A stretch of DNA of 64,000 nt from Sphagnum compactum (Eukaryota; Bryophyta; Sphagnopsida; Sphagnales), in the NCBI GenBank assembly GCA_965153455.1, contig OZ234495.1, forward strand, positions 20,084,875 to 20,148,874, given 5' to 3'. The notes beneath the pieces were generated by a model, which saw only the letters and a list, made by a program, of their open reading frames with translations, was not told the origin of the DNA and did not search any database. The number at the start of each line of letters is the position of its first letter. Within the stretch, counting starts at the first letter, position 1. The translations under genes and the position numbers were made by a program. Positions 12,541-24,785 of this stretch are shown here, in pieces.

Positions 12541-12616
12541 GCTCTCTCTCTCAGGCTGAAACAAGTAGCCAAAAAAAAAAGGGGAGATCCTTAAATTTTT
12601 AAACTTTCATAGTTTC

Positions 12617-12815
12617 AAATAGCCAAATTTGGCTACATCTTCTTATGGTTGATGAAAACCTGTGCTACATCAGAAATTTGGGGAAAACAAAAAGACCGTG
12701 AAGGGTACCTATTAAGTGGATCCAATATTTGGAAGCATTGTTTTATTTCATTTTTGTGATGTAGCCATAATGTGAGGTCATCCACAAGAGGAATTAGCCA
12801 ATTTGGCTATAGGTA
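12617..12815. repeat. Inverted pair of the AGCCAAATTTGGCT repeat
   Basis: A perfect 14-bp palindrome at 12621-12634, followed by ACATCTTCTTATGGTTGATG, faces a 13-bp variant at 12796-12808 that is preceded by CATCCACAAGAGGAATT, the same flank in reverse. The roughly 200-bp unit therefore looks like a short MITE-like element. Further copies of the motif are at 13964, 57907, 58141, 58382, 61335 and 61574. Confidence 0.5.
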
Positions 12816-14051
12816 AAGAGAGGAAAGTACAAAAAATCTAAGAATCTTGCTATATTTTAGCGACTTGCTTGTCCCTATTATCTCTTAATATGATAATTTC
12901 AGAATTTTTTTCCTAAAAATTTGGTGACTTTGGTGCCTTTTTTCTTCACAAAAAATCCATTTGGATTTCTTTGGGATATCAATTGGGGAAAATTCTACCA
13001 AAAAAAAGAAAAAAAAGGCTGTTCTGAAGCAGCATGTTCTGAAATACGGAACCTGATGAAACGAACATGATTATGGTTTTCATGTGGCCTTTTCCGCCTC
13101 GTTTTAGTCCCTTTATTACAAGGCACAATGGACAAGTCTTTCTTGGGTCTATCTGACCGAAGCATTGTTCAAATTCCACATGCCCATTGTGCAAATCACG
13201 AAAACCCCATTACGTTTGTGCCAATTTCACAGTCTGTTCCGAATTTTTTGACGTAGCCTACCTCGCACACCCAAATTCCTCGGAGGCACTTTACGGGGCA
13301 CAAAATGTCCTTTACAGGGCACATTCCAAAACATGTTGTTAATCTCTCACAGTAATAACTCGTGTTGGGCGGGTATCTGATTTTGACCATAACTGTTGGT
13401 TCCGGTATTTAATATTTCAGAATTGGAGAACTGCTGGTTCCGAGCAGTTAAGAAAAAAAACACACAATCAAAGAACTACCGATTCCATCATTTGGAAAAC
13501 TACAAAGAATTGCCGGGTTTCATGAAAGAACCCAAAATTTTCCAAAAACTTTTAACAATTTTTTTTCGAGTTTAAATTTAAAAAATGTTTCCAAAAAAAT
13601 ATTTAAAAAATAATTCTCGTATGAAAATTGGCCAAAAATAAAGCACCAACAACAATAAGTAACAACCAACATTTATTTTTTAAAATTGCCAAAATTTCAT
13701 CAAAATACAAAATTAATTTTTTTGAAAATGAATTGATTTTGAAATTTGGAGGGTTTCCATAAGTGAGGGAGAAAAATAGTAAAAATGACCAGATTTTAAT
13801 ATTTGGTTTAAAGTGTGTAGCCAAAAATATAGAAGGATGATTAAAAGATTTGTACCAAATATTATTATTATTATTATTTTCAATTTTGTGATGTTGTTCA
13901 CATCCGTTAGACGATTTAACCAGATTCGGATTCGCCAAAAAATGTTCCTCATATTTGGTTTATAGCCATATTTGGCTAAATCTTCCCAAGGATGATCACT
14001 GCTTTTTCTACATCTTCCCTCCCATGGATGAATGAATACCAGTTTGAGTAC
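12816..14051. other. AT-rich spacer upstream of NFS1
   Basis: No gene is recognised. It holds a short (ATT)n run at about 13858-13877 and another copy of the dispersed palindrome (AGCCATATTTGGCT, 13964-13977) followed by AAATCTTCCCAAGGATGATC. Confidence 0.6.
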
Positions 14052-14097
14052 AAACCCTAAAAAAGGCTCAAGTTATTAGTGCAATCTCAAACCCTAA
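14052..14097 (+). promoter_or_regulatory. Pair of telo-boxes upstream of NFS1
   Basis: AAACCCTAA occurs at 14052-14060 and 14089-14097, both in the same orientation and 317-362 bp before the NFS1 start codon. The telo-box is a known plant promoter element of genes active in dividing cells. That it acts here is inference. Confidence 0.5.
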
Positions 14098-14390
14098 TTG
14101 CAAGCTTTTCCCCCAAAATACACTTTCCTGAAAGGGGTTTGGTGCGTGGGTAGGGTTTGCAGCAATCTTTGTTCACCAAGTCGGCAAATCTTCTCCTCAA
14201 TTGTAGTAGTGGATCTTTAGTAGCCTGATCTGCTGCAGCAGTAACACGCCTGAATTTGTTTTGTAGATATTTTTTCCCCTTTCTTTCGAGGGAATAATTG
14301 TTTTGTTTTGTTTTGTAAGAGGTTTTGTTGTTTGTGCAGTGGATTTTGGTTCTGTCCTTGGGGTTTGTTTGGTTTTTTCAGCGTCTTTTC

Positions 14391-14411
14391 ATGCGTGGTT
14401 TTGTGCGATAG
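14391..14411 (+). promoter_or_regulatory. Six-codon uORF before NFS1
   Basis: ATG at 14391 opens a frame encoding MRGFVR with its stop at 14409-14411. The NFS1 start codon follows after only 2 nt. If it is in the mature leader, scanning ribosomes meet it first. Its start context (TTTTCATGC) is weak and the NFS1 context (AGGCATGG) is stronger, so leaky scanning is likely. A possible 66-bp leader intron (14316-14381, GTAAGAG to TTTTTTCAG) would not remove it. Confidence 0.55.
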
Positions 14412-14413
14412 GC

Positions 14414-15880
14414 ATGGCGCAGATGCGGCAGTTAGTGTCGAAGTCGGTTTTGCAGCTTTGGAGAGGAGGAGTAGTAGGCAGAGGAGCTTCGGGTGCCGCA
14501 AGTTCATCTGGTGCTTCTCGAGGTTTTGTCCGGCATGAATTTAGGTCACAGTCGACGGCAACGGCAGCAGCCGTGGCGGTGGTGGGAGATGACGAACGTA
14601 GTAGTAGCGGCGGTGGTGATAGAGGAACTAGAGATGGAGAGGGAGTGGTGATGAAGGGAGTGCAAATGGCTGGTCGGCCGCTTTATCTGGACATGCAGGC
14701 GACGTCTCCAGTGGATCCTCGAGTACTGGACGCGATGTTGCCATACTATATGGATCAGTTCGGAAATCCTCACTCCAGAACGCACATGTATGGATGGGAG
14801 AGTGATGAGGCAGTGGAGAAAGCGAGAGAGCAGATTGCGAAACTGATCGGTGCAAATGCCAAGGAGATCATCTTCACATCTGGTGCAACGGAAGCCAACA
14901 ACATAGCCATCAAAGGAGTCATGCATTTCTACAAAGAGAAGAAGAAGCATGTGATTACCACACAGACAGAGCACAAATGTGTCCTGGATTCCTGCCGGCA
15001 TCTGCAGCAGGAAGGATTTGAGGTCACTTATCTGCCTGTCCAGAAAGATGGACTGGTTGACATGGATGAGCTTAAAGCTGCCATCCGACCTGACACTGGG
15101 ATCATCTCCATCATGACGGTGAACAATGAGATTGGAGTGATTCAGCCCATGGCTGAGATTGGGGAGCTCTGCCGCAAGAACAAGATCTTTCTCCACACGG
15201 ATGCGGCTCAAGCTGCTGGTAAGATTCCCATCAATGTTGATGACATGAAAGTGGACTTGATGTCCTTGAGTGCACACAAGATCTATGGGCCCAAGGGAGT
15301 TGGTGCTTTGTACATGAGGAGAAGGCCTCGAGTGCGTGTTGAAGCTCAGATGAGCGGAGGTGGACAAGAGAGAGGCATTCGGAGTGGCACTGTTCCCACT
15401 CCTTTGGCTGTAGGGATGGGAGCCGCATGCAAAATTGCCATGGAGGAGATGAAGCATGATGAGAAATACATCAGAGAGCTAACAGATAGGTTATACAAGG
15501 GCATCACTTCGCAACTGGATGGAGTAATTGTGAATGGAAGCATGGAGCATCGCTATGCTGGGAACCTTAACCTCTCTTTTGCTTACGTAGAAGGTGAGAG
15601 TTTGTTGATGGGGCTCAAAGAGGTGGCAGTCTCCAGTGGAAGTGCCTGCACAAGTGCCAGTCTTGAACCATCGTATGTTCTACGAGCCTTGGGTGTTGAA
15701 GAGGATATGGCACACACTTCAATCAGATTTGGAATTGGGAGATTCACCACCAAAGAAGAAATTGATAGGGCAATTGAGCTGACTGTAGATCAGGTGCAGA
15801 AGCTGCGGGAGATGAGTCCTCTTTGGGAAATGGTCCAGGAAGGTATTGATTTGAAGAGCATTCAGTGGGCACAGCATTGA
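14414..15880 (+). CDS. NFS1: Mitochondrial cysteine desulfurase NFS1
   Basis: The enzyme is a PLP-dependent class V aminotransferase-fold protein. It converts cysteine to alanine and passes persulfide sulfur to the ISCU scaffold for Fe-S cluster assembly in the mitochondrial matrix. The 488-residue protein is encoded without introns. Residues 1-85 are rich in Arg, Ser and Ala, low in acidic residues at the start, and fit a mitochondrial presequence. The conserved core begins near [20 protein letters not shown] (88-107). Visible key residues are H187 (TEHKCVL), D263 (HTDAAQAAG), PLP lysine K289 ([12 protein letters not shown]) and the mobile-loop cysteine C412 ([17 protein letters not shown]). 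The end, KSIQWAQH, is typical of NFS1 rather than of plastid SufS-type enzymes. The frame is open upstream to 14303 but has no ATG before 14414, which sits in good context. Two telo-boxes and a uORF precede it. Confidence 0.97.
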   Translation: MAQMRQLVSKSVLQLWRGGVVGRGASGAASSSGASRGFVRHEFRSQSTATAAAVAVVGDDERSSSGGGDRGTRDGEGVVMKGVQMAGRPLYLDMQATSPVDPRVLDAMLPYYMDQFGNPHSRTHMYGWESDEAVEKAREQIAKLIGANAKEIIFTSGATEANNIAIKGVMHFYKEKKKHVITTQTEHKCVLDSCRHLQQEGFEVTYLPVQKDGLVDMDELKAAIRPDTGIISIMTVNNEIGVIQPMAEIGELCRKNKIFLHTDAAQAAGKIPINVDDMKVDLMSLSAHKIYGPKGVGALYMRRRPRVRVEAQMSGGGQERGIRSGTVPTPLAVGMGAACKIAMEEMKHDEKYIRELTDRLYKGITSQLDGVIVNGSMEHRYAGNLNLSFAYVEGESLLMGLKEVAVSSGSACTSASLEPSYVLRALGVEEDMAHTSIRFGIGRFTTKEEIDRAIELTVDQVQKLREMSPLWEMVQEGIDLKSIQWAQH

Positions 15881-16810
15881 TAGAGAACCCAATGCCTCCC
15901 AAGCATATGGATACCACTTTCTCAGGTCTGCCTTAAAGCACACAACTCTGTCCACTTGTCCAAGTGCATTTTTCCACTATTTTATCTAACCTGAGAGTTC
16001 ATGTTCTTTGCAGCTTAGTTCTTACAGAGCTGACATCTTTGTAAAGCTCCAGGTAGCAGTGTGAATTTCCAACTTCTAGTGGCAGAGATGATATGTCAAT
16101 AGTACTTAGAAGGGGAGCCAACCCTTATCACAAGAAAATTGCAGGATATTGCTGTGTAAACATCACCAACTTTTTGGTCTTGTAAATCTATTGTTAGTTT
16201 TGAGAACAGGTTGTTCATCTGGGGGTGGATCATTATTGAAAGTTCTTTTCATTGTCTCTCTTCTATGCAGTCTGTTCCCCTTCCATCTGCAATTTTTGCA
16301 AGTTATCAATTTGGGCAACTAATAGCTGCTATCATGGTGAGGGTGGTAGTCTGATGATACTTTGTGAGTTGCACTCATAAGGTTATGATTACCTCATTCA
16401 TTTGTGTCATGTTAATTGCAGTTTTTCTGAATTGACCATGGTTTACCTTTAAAGAATTTATTGTGGAGTTTTCTCTGCAATCTTATAGACATTGATCAAC
16501 CACAATTTATAGTCTGATGTTTTGTTTTGTTGATTTTCCCATGAGTGTTTATCTTTCACCATCATGATCCACTGAAGTAGGTGCCCACTCATATGACAGT
16601 GTCTAAAATTCACTCAGTTGTTACAATGGGGACCAATGGTTTTGGGGCAACGCTGGGCAATCACATTACACTCCTTGCGACGGTAGAAAATGATCTTTAC
16701 AACTTCAAAACTGTTCCACACCTTCAGATGGGAGGCATGGAAGGTTCATGGGAAAATATTTTGAGGGTACCTCATATCTGTAGAGGAGGGATCTTACACA
16801 TTATACGCAG
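15881..16810. other. NFS1 3' flank
   Basis: This includes the probable 3' untranslated region of NFS1 on the plus strand. No conserved frame is seen, and no clear polyadenylation signal can be picked by eye. Confidence 0.5.
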
Positions 16811-17060
16811 TCTTCTTGTTGCAGCAGACAGATAGAAGAGTTTTCTGATAAGCACAAAAGACAGCTTTGGAGCTTGAACCCATTACACTACTCTTTCTTG
16901 CTGTAGCACACAGACAGATGGAAGAGTTTGTTTTATAAGCACAAAAGAAAACTTGGAGCTTGAACCCCAAAACCCCATCGCATTCTCTTTGTTGCAGCAG
17001 AACAGATGGAAGAGGTTCTTGTGATAAGCAAATTGCTTGAAACTCCAACTCATTACATTT
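16811..17060. repeat. Imperfect tandem triplication, 76-94 bp units
   Basis: Three diverged copies start near 16811, 16891 and 16985. Each contains CTTGTTGCAGCAG or a close variant, then CAGATGGAAGAG, ATAAGCACAAAAGA and GGAGCTTGAACCC. They lie downstream of NFS1. Short frames on the minus strand arise only from the repetition. Confidence 0.8.
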
Positions 17061-20000
17061 TTCTCAACAAGAAGGTGATGACAATTTGTGAGCAACTCTC
17101 ATAACACATTATGACTGCATTCTCAATTGTGTGTTTACCTTTCAAATTGTTGTTTTGTGGAGATTTTCTCTGGCATTTCACAGATCAAAATTGTACAGGA
17201 GATGTTGCTGTGGAAAGCAAGCAAAGTAGCTCATTTTGTTGGAGAAGAAGAAGGAGAAGAAGGAAAGGAGTCTTGGGTCAAGCTGAGATTATGGGCAGAA
17301 GAAGTTGGGAAGGAAGATCAACGAGGGATTACCCTGTTGTGAATTCTTCTTCTAAGAAGAGGATCCAATCATGTACTCACTTGGAGTTCACTGATATCAC
17401 ATAATGATGTCAACCAAGTGAGTCGATTGGTTTGGTGAGTTGTGTCAAAACCATTCATGAAAGTTGTAATTTGTAGCAAAAAATTGTAATAACTGTTGTC
17501 AGACATAATCAAGAGAATTTGAGTTCATAAAGAACAGAGAACTCAAAGTAGACAATAATGGGTATTATTATTATTAAGGTTATGATTTAATACTCATTTC
17601 GAATACAAAGAATGAAATGGACTTCATATGGTGGTTGTGATGCTTACTTAGCTTTTCACCCCCAACACTCCATTGATCCATTTGTCGAAAGAAAAAATGA
17701 TTTTGAAAATGAATTGACCACAACGTGTTATCAACAAGCAGCACGAGAGGCTTTGTCTTAAAATTGTGTTTTACATGAAATTAAGTTAATAGGTTAAAGA
17801 TTTATTGCCTTTATGAAGAGGAGCCAAGAATAAATAAATAAAAATAAAACCATATGTTATAAAATTGCAACAAATTGATTTTGAACATAAATTACATTCT
17901 ATATCTATCTATCTATCTATCTATCTATTTAAGAGATTGAACTTATTTTCCTAATAATTTTGCATATTTTGAAGGGCCTTGGCCCATCCCCTCCCCCTTA
18001 CAAACAACCAAACCTTTCCCTTCCTCATGCCACTCAATAAAAAATCCTTAAAAAGCAGCTTTGTCCATGCCCAACATATAGGGATGTGAAAATATGTTGT
18101 GCAACCTACCGATGTTTACAAAAGGTTGCATATTCCACTTTGAATTTTGAAAGTAGAAACTTTTGCAACTACAACACACAAAATGTGGACCCAATTCCTT
18201 TCAATAATCACAAAAACCCAAAGTCAAAAGAAATAATCTATTTTTGAAGATTAAGGAAACAAATTTTGTTCACATTCCATTTACATCATCTTCTAAAGTA
18301 AACTAGTGTGGCTTGTGCAATTGGCCCAAGTGTAAACATGATTATATAATTGCTTCAAGTGTGAATAGGACCACCATGATGTTTATAACACAATTTTGAA
18401 ACACAAGTAAATAAATGAGTGAATTTTTTTAATATGGAATTCAATATCTACCCTCACCATAGGTCTAAAAATTATGAAATCCCCTTTGTGAAACCCCCCA
18501 CTCATCAAGGACTTTCAAACAATGCCAAGAACTTATCCTAATTTCACTAAAATTTTAGTTTTAATTTATTGAATTTTCAATGACAAGATTGTTCAATATT
18601 CAAAAACTCCTACACTAAAGATTTACACATTTTGAAACCACCTCAATGCAACCCTATTCACGGAGGGCTTTCCAATGGTACCAATAGTGCCATGACAAAC
18701 ACCATTGGCGTACCCCAATATTTTCCTAAATCAAGAGCCAGCTTAAGAATTTGGTGCAACCCATAATGCCATGTCCGTGACCACTACTAGGGTTTTTGTT
18801 GTTTTCTTTCCAATTTTTAAGCTGGGCCAATTCTTGAGGCCCCTAGTGTAAAGTGGGCCTTTTAATAAGATGAAGACTTTTTGAGGTCTCAAGTCTCTCA
18901 ACCCTCACAAGGCACAAGCCGAATGAATATAAGCTGGCCTGGTCTTTTTTGTCGTTTTTAGGGACTTTTGGTTCGATATTACCTAATGCTTATGTTGTGG
19001 CAACAGCATCAAAGATTGGCTTTGGCTTGATGTTAGAAGTCAAAAAACAAAGGATGTAAGCATGATGTCAATCTCTTCCAATTCTCTCCATGCATATCTA
19101 GTTTCTCTCTCTCTCTCTCTCTCTCTCTCTTCAAGATTTTCAACTCCTTGGTGGTCCAAGTGGTTGGGTGAGGGGGGGGGGGGGAAGGGGCCAAACATTG
19201 ACACTAAATTTTAATGCAATAAAAAATGATAATGCCCCAAATACAATGCATTGTTAGAGTTACTTTTGCATTTGACTTGTAATATATCTAACCAATTTTT
19301 TCCATCTTCCAATGGATGATGCATTGGTGGGTGTTAAGTCACATAACCCTAATAAACAAAGCACCCACCAGAGCACAAGTCAAAATTGAATGGTATGTGA
19401 ATAGGAAATTACACTTTTTCATTGCATTCAAGTGTTTGGTCACATAGCCCTAATAAACAAAACACCCACCAAAGACACAAGTCAAAATTGAATGGTATGT
19501 GAATAGGAAATACACTTTTTCATTGCATTTGCATTCATGTCTCAAAGCTAACTAGAGTAGTTAGCTTTGTACTAACCACTCATTGGTAATCTAGCTATCT
19601 AGTAGCCATTGAGTGCCTTGCCTATTTTACCTACCTACAAAGTAACCACTTACATTGCCTAACTATTTACCTACCTACCTACCTATATAGTAACCACAAG
19701 TACATTCGGTATATGGTATTTTCCCATTTACATAAGTAATTTATGTTGGTAGTGTGAGGTTGAAGGAGGGGTGGAGTAGGTTTATATACAATAACTCTTG
19801 ATAACTTTGTTATAGTTGTAGTTCATTTACAACTTGATCACATTGAGTTTCCAATGGACGGTGTATTGGTGGGGTTCTTTGTCACATAATCCTCCATTTT
19901 TTGAAGCTCGGTTTCTTCCTTGTGGATCACCCCTCCTCCCACACCACCTCACCCCACCCACCATACTTTTGGATGTCACCCATTTTTTATTATGCACTTA

Positions 20001-21839
20001 TTAGGTCAATAATATCTCTCCTCTATTCTATGTGCTAGTTTTTTAGAAAAAAATTTAAAATTTTTTATTCCATAAAGTTTAAAAGGTTTTGTCCCTTGCT
20101 TCCTTGAACTCTTGACTTTTTTTCTTGCACCAGATGGCATGAATTATTTATTGTATCCTCTTTTGCTCAGAAGTGGGCCAGTGAGAACCAGTGCCTACAT
20201 TTGGTACCCGCAGTATAGAAATCTGTGGATGACTTTTTTAAAAATCATCCACATTCATTCCTTATTCACCTTCTCACAATATGTTCTTAGGATTAGAATT
20301 GCCTTCCCCTATTTTTGAGTTGCAAATATCCATGTGCTATTATTATTATTATTATTATTTTCAATTTATAATTAGTTTACTAAGAGATAGGTATTATTTG
20401 TGCATGATTAATACATTAAGTTGTAAGAGATAAATAATATTAACAGTAATAGGATGTTTGAATTTGTCATTGCAAAAGTTTTATAAATCATATGCAAATT
20501 AAACAAAGAAATATTCATATATATATATCATAGATATTCTTTGCTATGGCAAATGATCCTCATAATTCAAAAATAAAAATAAAGCTTATTTTTTAGCAAC
20601 ACTCTAGAGGTTTAATGTTTTGAAGCGAATAGAACCAACCCATGAACCCAAATATAATCAACATGACATTGCCGAATGTAATGTGCACTTGGATCTCTTT
20701 GGGCTTCACAGCATCGTTGTTATAGAAAGCTAGTTTGGAGTAATACAAATGTCATTCAAAGAAAACTAAAGGGAAAATGCTGAAAATAATGTTGTTAATA
20801 TTATGAAATATTGTGTCACTGAATTGTTGTTATTTTCACATATAGGAACAACATAAAATTGAAAGGTTTTAACCAATATTTATCATAATTTTAGCATACA
20901 TTTTCCCCTTTACTCATCCATATTTAACCCATGACCTACCATTCAAAAGTTCTCTAGCTTTTGATTTCTCCTTGGCTCGGTGTTCACCAAGCATATAATA
21001 TCTCATCCTTCCTTTTTGGTGTAAGCATGATTTGAACACCGTGTTGGATATGATTATCCATTGAGAAGAACAATACCCAACTTTTCATTCATCCATAAGA
21101 GGGTTACGCTATTGCTCTTGAACATTTGAATATTAGGTTATGTTTGGGTAATTGGCTTGAGTTCATTGTTTACTATAAACACTTTCAACACTCTCATGCC
21201 CTCAACTATTTCCAATAGTTGATGGCCTTTCACTAGTCACCTAGTCCATAAACACCCACTTCTCCACTCATATTTATTTGGTGTTACCACCCATTTCTAT
21301 ATACATTTTTTGGGTGTTCCTTACTTGTCTTGTATAAATAGTCATATTACTAAGGTTCGATGAGATAACTGGTTATCAACCCCCATATATACCCACTTAT
21401 TTGATGAGGGTGCAACAAAAAAAAAACTCGGTTTTGGTATAGAACCTTGGTTTTCAAATCCTTAGAACTTTTTTTTAAAAATCAAAAACTTGGTTTTGGT
21501 ATGGAACCTTGGTTCTCCAATACTTTGAAAAATTCAAAAAATTACTTTTTTAATTGTTGGTTCTTTCTAGGGTTGGGTGATTTTCGAATCGTCACTTGGT
21601 TCTTGACCCGGTTCTCACAGTGAGAACTAATTGACATGATTACATGTGAGAACCGGATTGAGAAGTGACCTTTGGTTCTCACATGAATGAGAATCGGTCA
21701 TGTAAACTAGTTCCAAGTTTTCTTAAAGAACCTCCATCTAGTTCTTAGTCTTCTAATTTAAGGTTCCTAAACAATAGCCTCCACCTCCCTAGGCAGAGGC
21801 GCTATTTAGGGTTAAGAATAATGGAAATTGTATAAAATG
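17061..21839. other. Spacer with microsatellites, no gene recognised
   Basis: AT-rich sequence without a conserved coding region. It holds (TCTA)n at 17903-17929, (TC)n at 19103-19130, a run of 13 G at 19172-19184 and (TTA)n at about 20338-20360. Around 21568-21760 the sequence CTAGGGTTGGGTGATTTTCG is followed by repeated GAACC/GGTTC motifs, which could be the left end of the hAT element whose remnant lies at 23080. Confidence 0.5.
19338..19530. repeat. Tandem duplication, 101-bp period
   Basis: Two near-identical units start GTCACATAACCCTAATAAAC at 19338 and GTCACATAGCCCTAATAAAC at 19439. Each runs through CAAGTCAAAATTGAATGG to TTTTTCATTGCATT. A few substitutions separate them. Confidence 0.88.
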
Positions 21840-22340
21840 AGACCTAAGCTTCGTTTTTTTTACAATGATGTTTTTTTTGTTCTGTAGTTGTGTTCTTCTC
21901 TTGTTGGTTGTGCTTTGTTTTATTCTCTTGGTTGTTTTTCTCACGTTGTATTTTCTTCTTGTGTTGGCACTGCTGCTTGCATTGATGTTGCCATCCCGTT
22001 GGTGTCGCTACTCTCATTGGTGCTACCATTCCCTTGTTGGTGTTTGGTGCTACTTTTCTCATGTTGGTGTTACTCTCACCATGTGCTATTGATGTTCTTC
22101 ATTGCATTGTGTTGTTTTTTTCATGTGTTGTTGTTCCTTTTCGCACATTGGTGTTGTTCTTCTTGTGTTAGTGCTTAACTTTCTTCACGTTGGTACGTTA
22201 CTCTTCTTATGTTGCTGCACTATTTGTCTTTGCATTGTTACATTGTTCTTCTCATGTTATTTTGTTGCTCTTCTTGCGCTATTTTTTTCATGCTAATATG
22301 TGGCTATTTTCACATTGTTGCGATGTATTTTTGAAAATAA
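21840..22340. repeat. Degenerate T/G-rich minisatellite
   Basis: The plus strand consists of loosely repeated CTTCTCATGTTGGTGTT-like words. It gives overlapping open frames with Leu/Cys/Ser-rich hydrophobic products in several phases, which is the signature of repetitive composition rather than a gene. Confidence 0.6.
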
Positions 22341-23079
22341 ATGCTAAGAAAATACATGTGATATATTTATGAATTAAGTAAGGATGGAAGATGAACCTTT
22401 GCAAGAACCTTAAAACAATGAAAGATTTCAAACGTAAGGAAATAGGAATCTAGAAATAAATGAAAATAAAATGTTTTTTTTAAAAAAAGAAGTTGCATGT
22501 GCAAAATTATTTTGGAAACTAAATAGTAAAAATGTGTTGTGTTGGGCATTTTATTATGTTAATGATAACAAAGAGGTTGACTTGATATGTGTTGTATTCT
22601 TTGTCACAATAATCTAATTTTGAATTTAAATTCAAAAATTCAAGCTACGAAAGGGTCAAAAATATATTGCACAACTAATGGTATAATTACATTGAGGAAA
22701 CATGTCAATTCAAATAATTGTAATATTTTTTAAAAAGTTGAATAAGAAGTTAATTGTCCTTTGAGGGAAGATGAAATACAATCTTCCAAAAAGAGACCAA
22801 ATATTTTTTTAAACTTCATGTCTAGTTTTTTTGTTGCAAAAGAACCCTTCAAGAGAGATCATGTGCAACAAAAGCAATTTTTGGGAGACTTAGGTCTTTT
22901 GATTTTCAAAAACCATATTTCTTTATAGTTTGTGGAAAGCAATTAGTTGAAAAGGTTTAGTATGCATTTGTGTCCAATAATTGTTTTTCCTTCCAGAAAA
23001 TAATTTTCTTATGAATTATTAATTGGATTAGTGGAAAAAAATTAAACAATTATATGTTTTACCAACTTTAGTAAAATGT

Positions 23080-24785
23080 CAATCTATAACTGCAAGCTTT
23101 CACTTGTGAATGTCAAAAATTAGATATGATATTTTTGCATTGATGATCAATTTTTTAGAAGCTGATTAGTAGTTAAAGCACATTACCTTTGGCCTTTTCG
23201 AGCCAACATATATTAATGAAGACCTTGGGCAAAAACTTGATAGAATTGTTGGATAGTTATGCATTAAGGAGGAAATTTATTGTTTATGTCATGGACGAGG
23301 GATCTAATTTGAACACTATGACAATAATTTTAAAATCAATTGTAAGTTGTGATGTGTTGTGTTTGGAAGAAAATTTTCAAGGCACTTGTGTTGGTCATGG
23401 ATTTTCTAAAGCTTGTCAATATGTTACGACAAAAGAAAAAGTTTGCAAAGACTTACGGTATGTGTCAATCAAAATTGCCCAAAGAGATTTGAAGAATTGC
23501 ATACCTTGGCCAAAAAAAAATTGTAGGCAAGAGTGGGAAAAGGCATGTGTGAATTCAAGTATGCCCCCAAGGAAATTGAATATTCTAGTGAAGACAAGGT
23601 AAATTTTTATTTTTTCTAGATTTTTTTGTGTCCACTTTTTTTTTCAATTCTTACTTTGCATAGTCTTACATTTTTTTTCACATTTTTTCAATTCTTATTG
23701 TGCATATTTTAACATTTTTTTGCTTTTGTAGATTTGCTATTAAAGTTATCCTTTTTCAGGAAGCTTTGCAATTCAAAAAAACAATTATACTATGTTACAA
23801 TAAGCAAAATTTTGTGAAAATGAGTCCAAGAATATCACCTCCTTTGACGTGACACATTTGTCGAATTATTGTTGATTCTCTTGGCCTTATTGTGTTTGCT
23901 TGTATTTTGAACTAATTTAGGGATCATTGATTATTAAATGATGCACAAAATTCTGTTATATCGATGAGTTTAAAATTCAAGGATGAAATTGAATCTACAA
24001 CTTTTGACAATTTAATGGAAGAAGATGGAAATGTTGTGTATGAATTATCATATTTGACTTTTAACATATAAAAAAGAAATTGTTTAGGTTTTGGATTCTT
24101 TTCTTTCTTTCTTAAAAAAATATGAAGAAAAAAGGCCCATAATATGCTTTCTTTAATGTTGGACCCTAGGTTAAAAACTTTTCATCTTGTGTCTTCATTT
24201 ATTGGTCATGAGCAAAGTAATGCAATTGTTGAAAAATATGATAAAACATCTTTATTTTTATGCTTATTAAATGTTATTATCATTTGCATCTATTGGTTGA
24301 ATCTGAAAAAGGTGTTGTTGATCAAAGGGTTGAAGAGGACATGAGTTTGGATATCTTTGAGATAACAGTCAGCACAAGTGAGGCAGCAATGGAATTGTTC
24401 AATAAAGAGCTTTTGACTTTTAGGTGTTATCAAGTGAATGTTAAAAACATCAAGTGTCCATTGCAATGGTGGGAGAAACATGAAAGCATGTTTCCTATAA
24501 TTGGCTTTTGTGTTAGACAAATCTTAGAAATAGTTGGATCCCAAATTGACATAGAAAAACCATTTTCATTAGCTAGAATCCTTACTAATATTAAAAGATG
24601 TCATTTACAATAAAAAAATTTGGACAAATTGGTCTTTGTCAACATAATTGACCCAATGATGTTAAGATAAGTTGTAAATCCTTTTTTAGCTTGGTAGATT
24701 TTATTGAGAATGATGCTAATTTAAAAAAAAAGTTAAAAGAATTTAAAAAAGCTTCTGAAAGGGACAAACTTATGGAATTGTAGAA
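23080..24785 (+). pseudogene. Decayed hAT-family transposase
   Basis: Fragments of one plant hAT transposase lie in order on the plus strand. Near 23118-23216 a frame with two adjacent stops reads YDIFALMINFLEAD, then LKHITFGLFEP. From about 23219 another frame gives TLGKNLIELLDS, VMDEGSNLNTMTI and GHGFSKACQYVTT, ending near 23600 with PPRKLNILVKTR. From 24144 follow LSLMLDPRLK and LVSSFIGHEQ, then a frameshift near 24255-24262. The C-terminal dimerisation region follows (PLQWWEKHESMFPIIGF, then RQILEIVGSQI) with a stop after KRCHLQ where homologues continue. Several stops and shifts make it inactive. Terminal repeats are not secure: CTAGGGTTGGGTGATTTTCG at about 21568 is a possible left end and no matching right end was found. 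Confidence 0.88.

Noticed and set aside
14303-14413. Upstream extension of the NFS1 frame
   Set aside because: No in-frame ATG; the first ATG in frame is 14414, and the uORF ATG at 14391 is in another frame.
14546-15457. Open frame of 303 codons on the minus strand
   Set aside because: It lies wholly antisense to NFS1 and its product has no domain; it mirrors the codon bias of the real gene.
21865-22372. Hydrophobic frames resembling membrane proteins
   Set aside because: Overlapping frames in different phases all come from a T/G-rich degenerate repeat.
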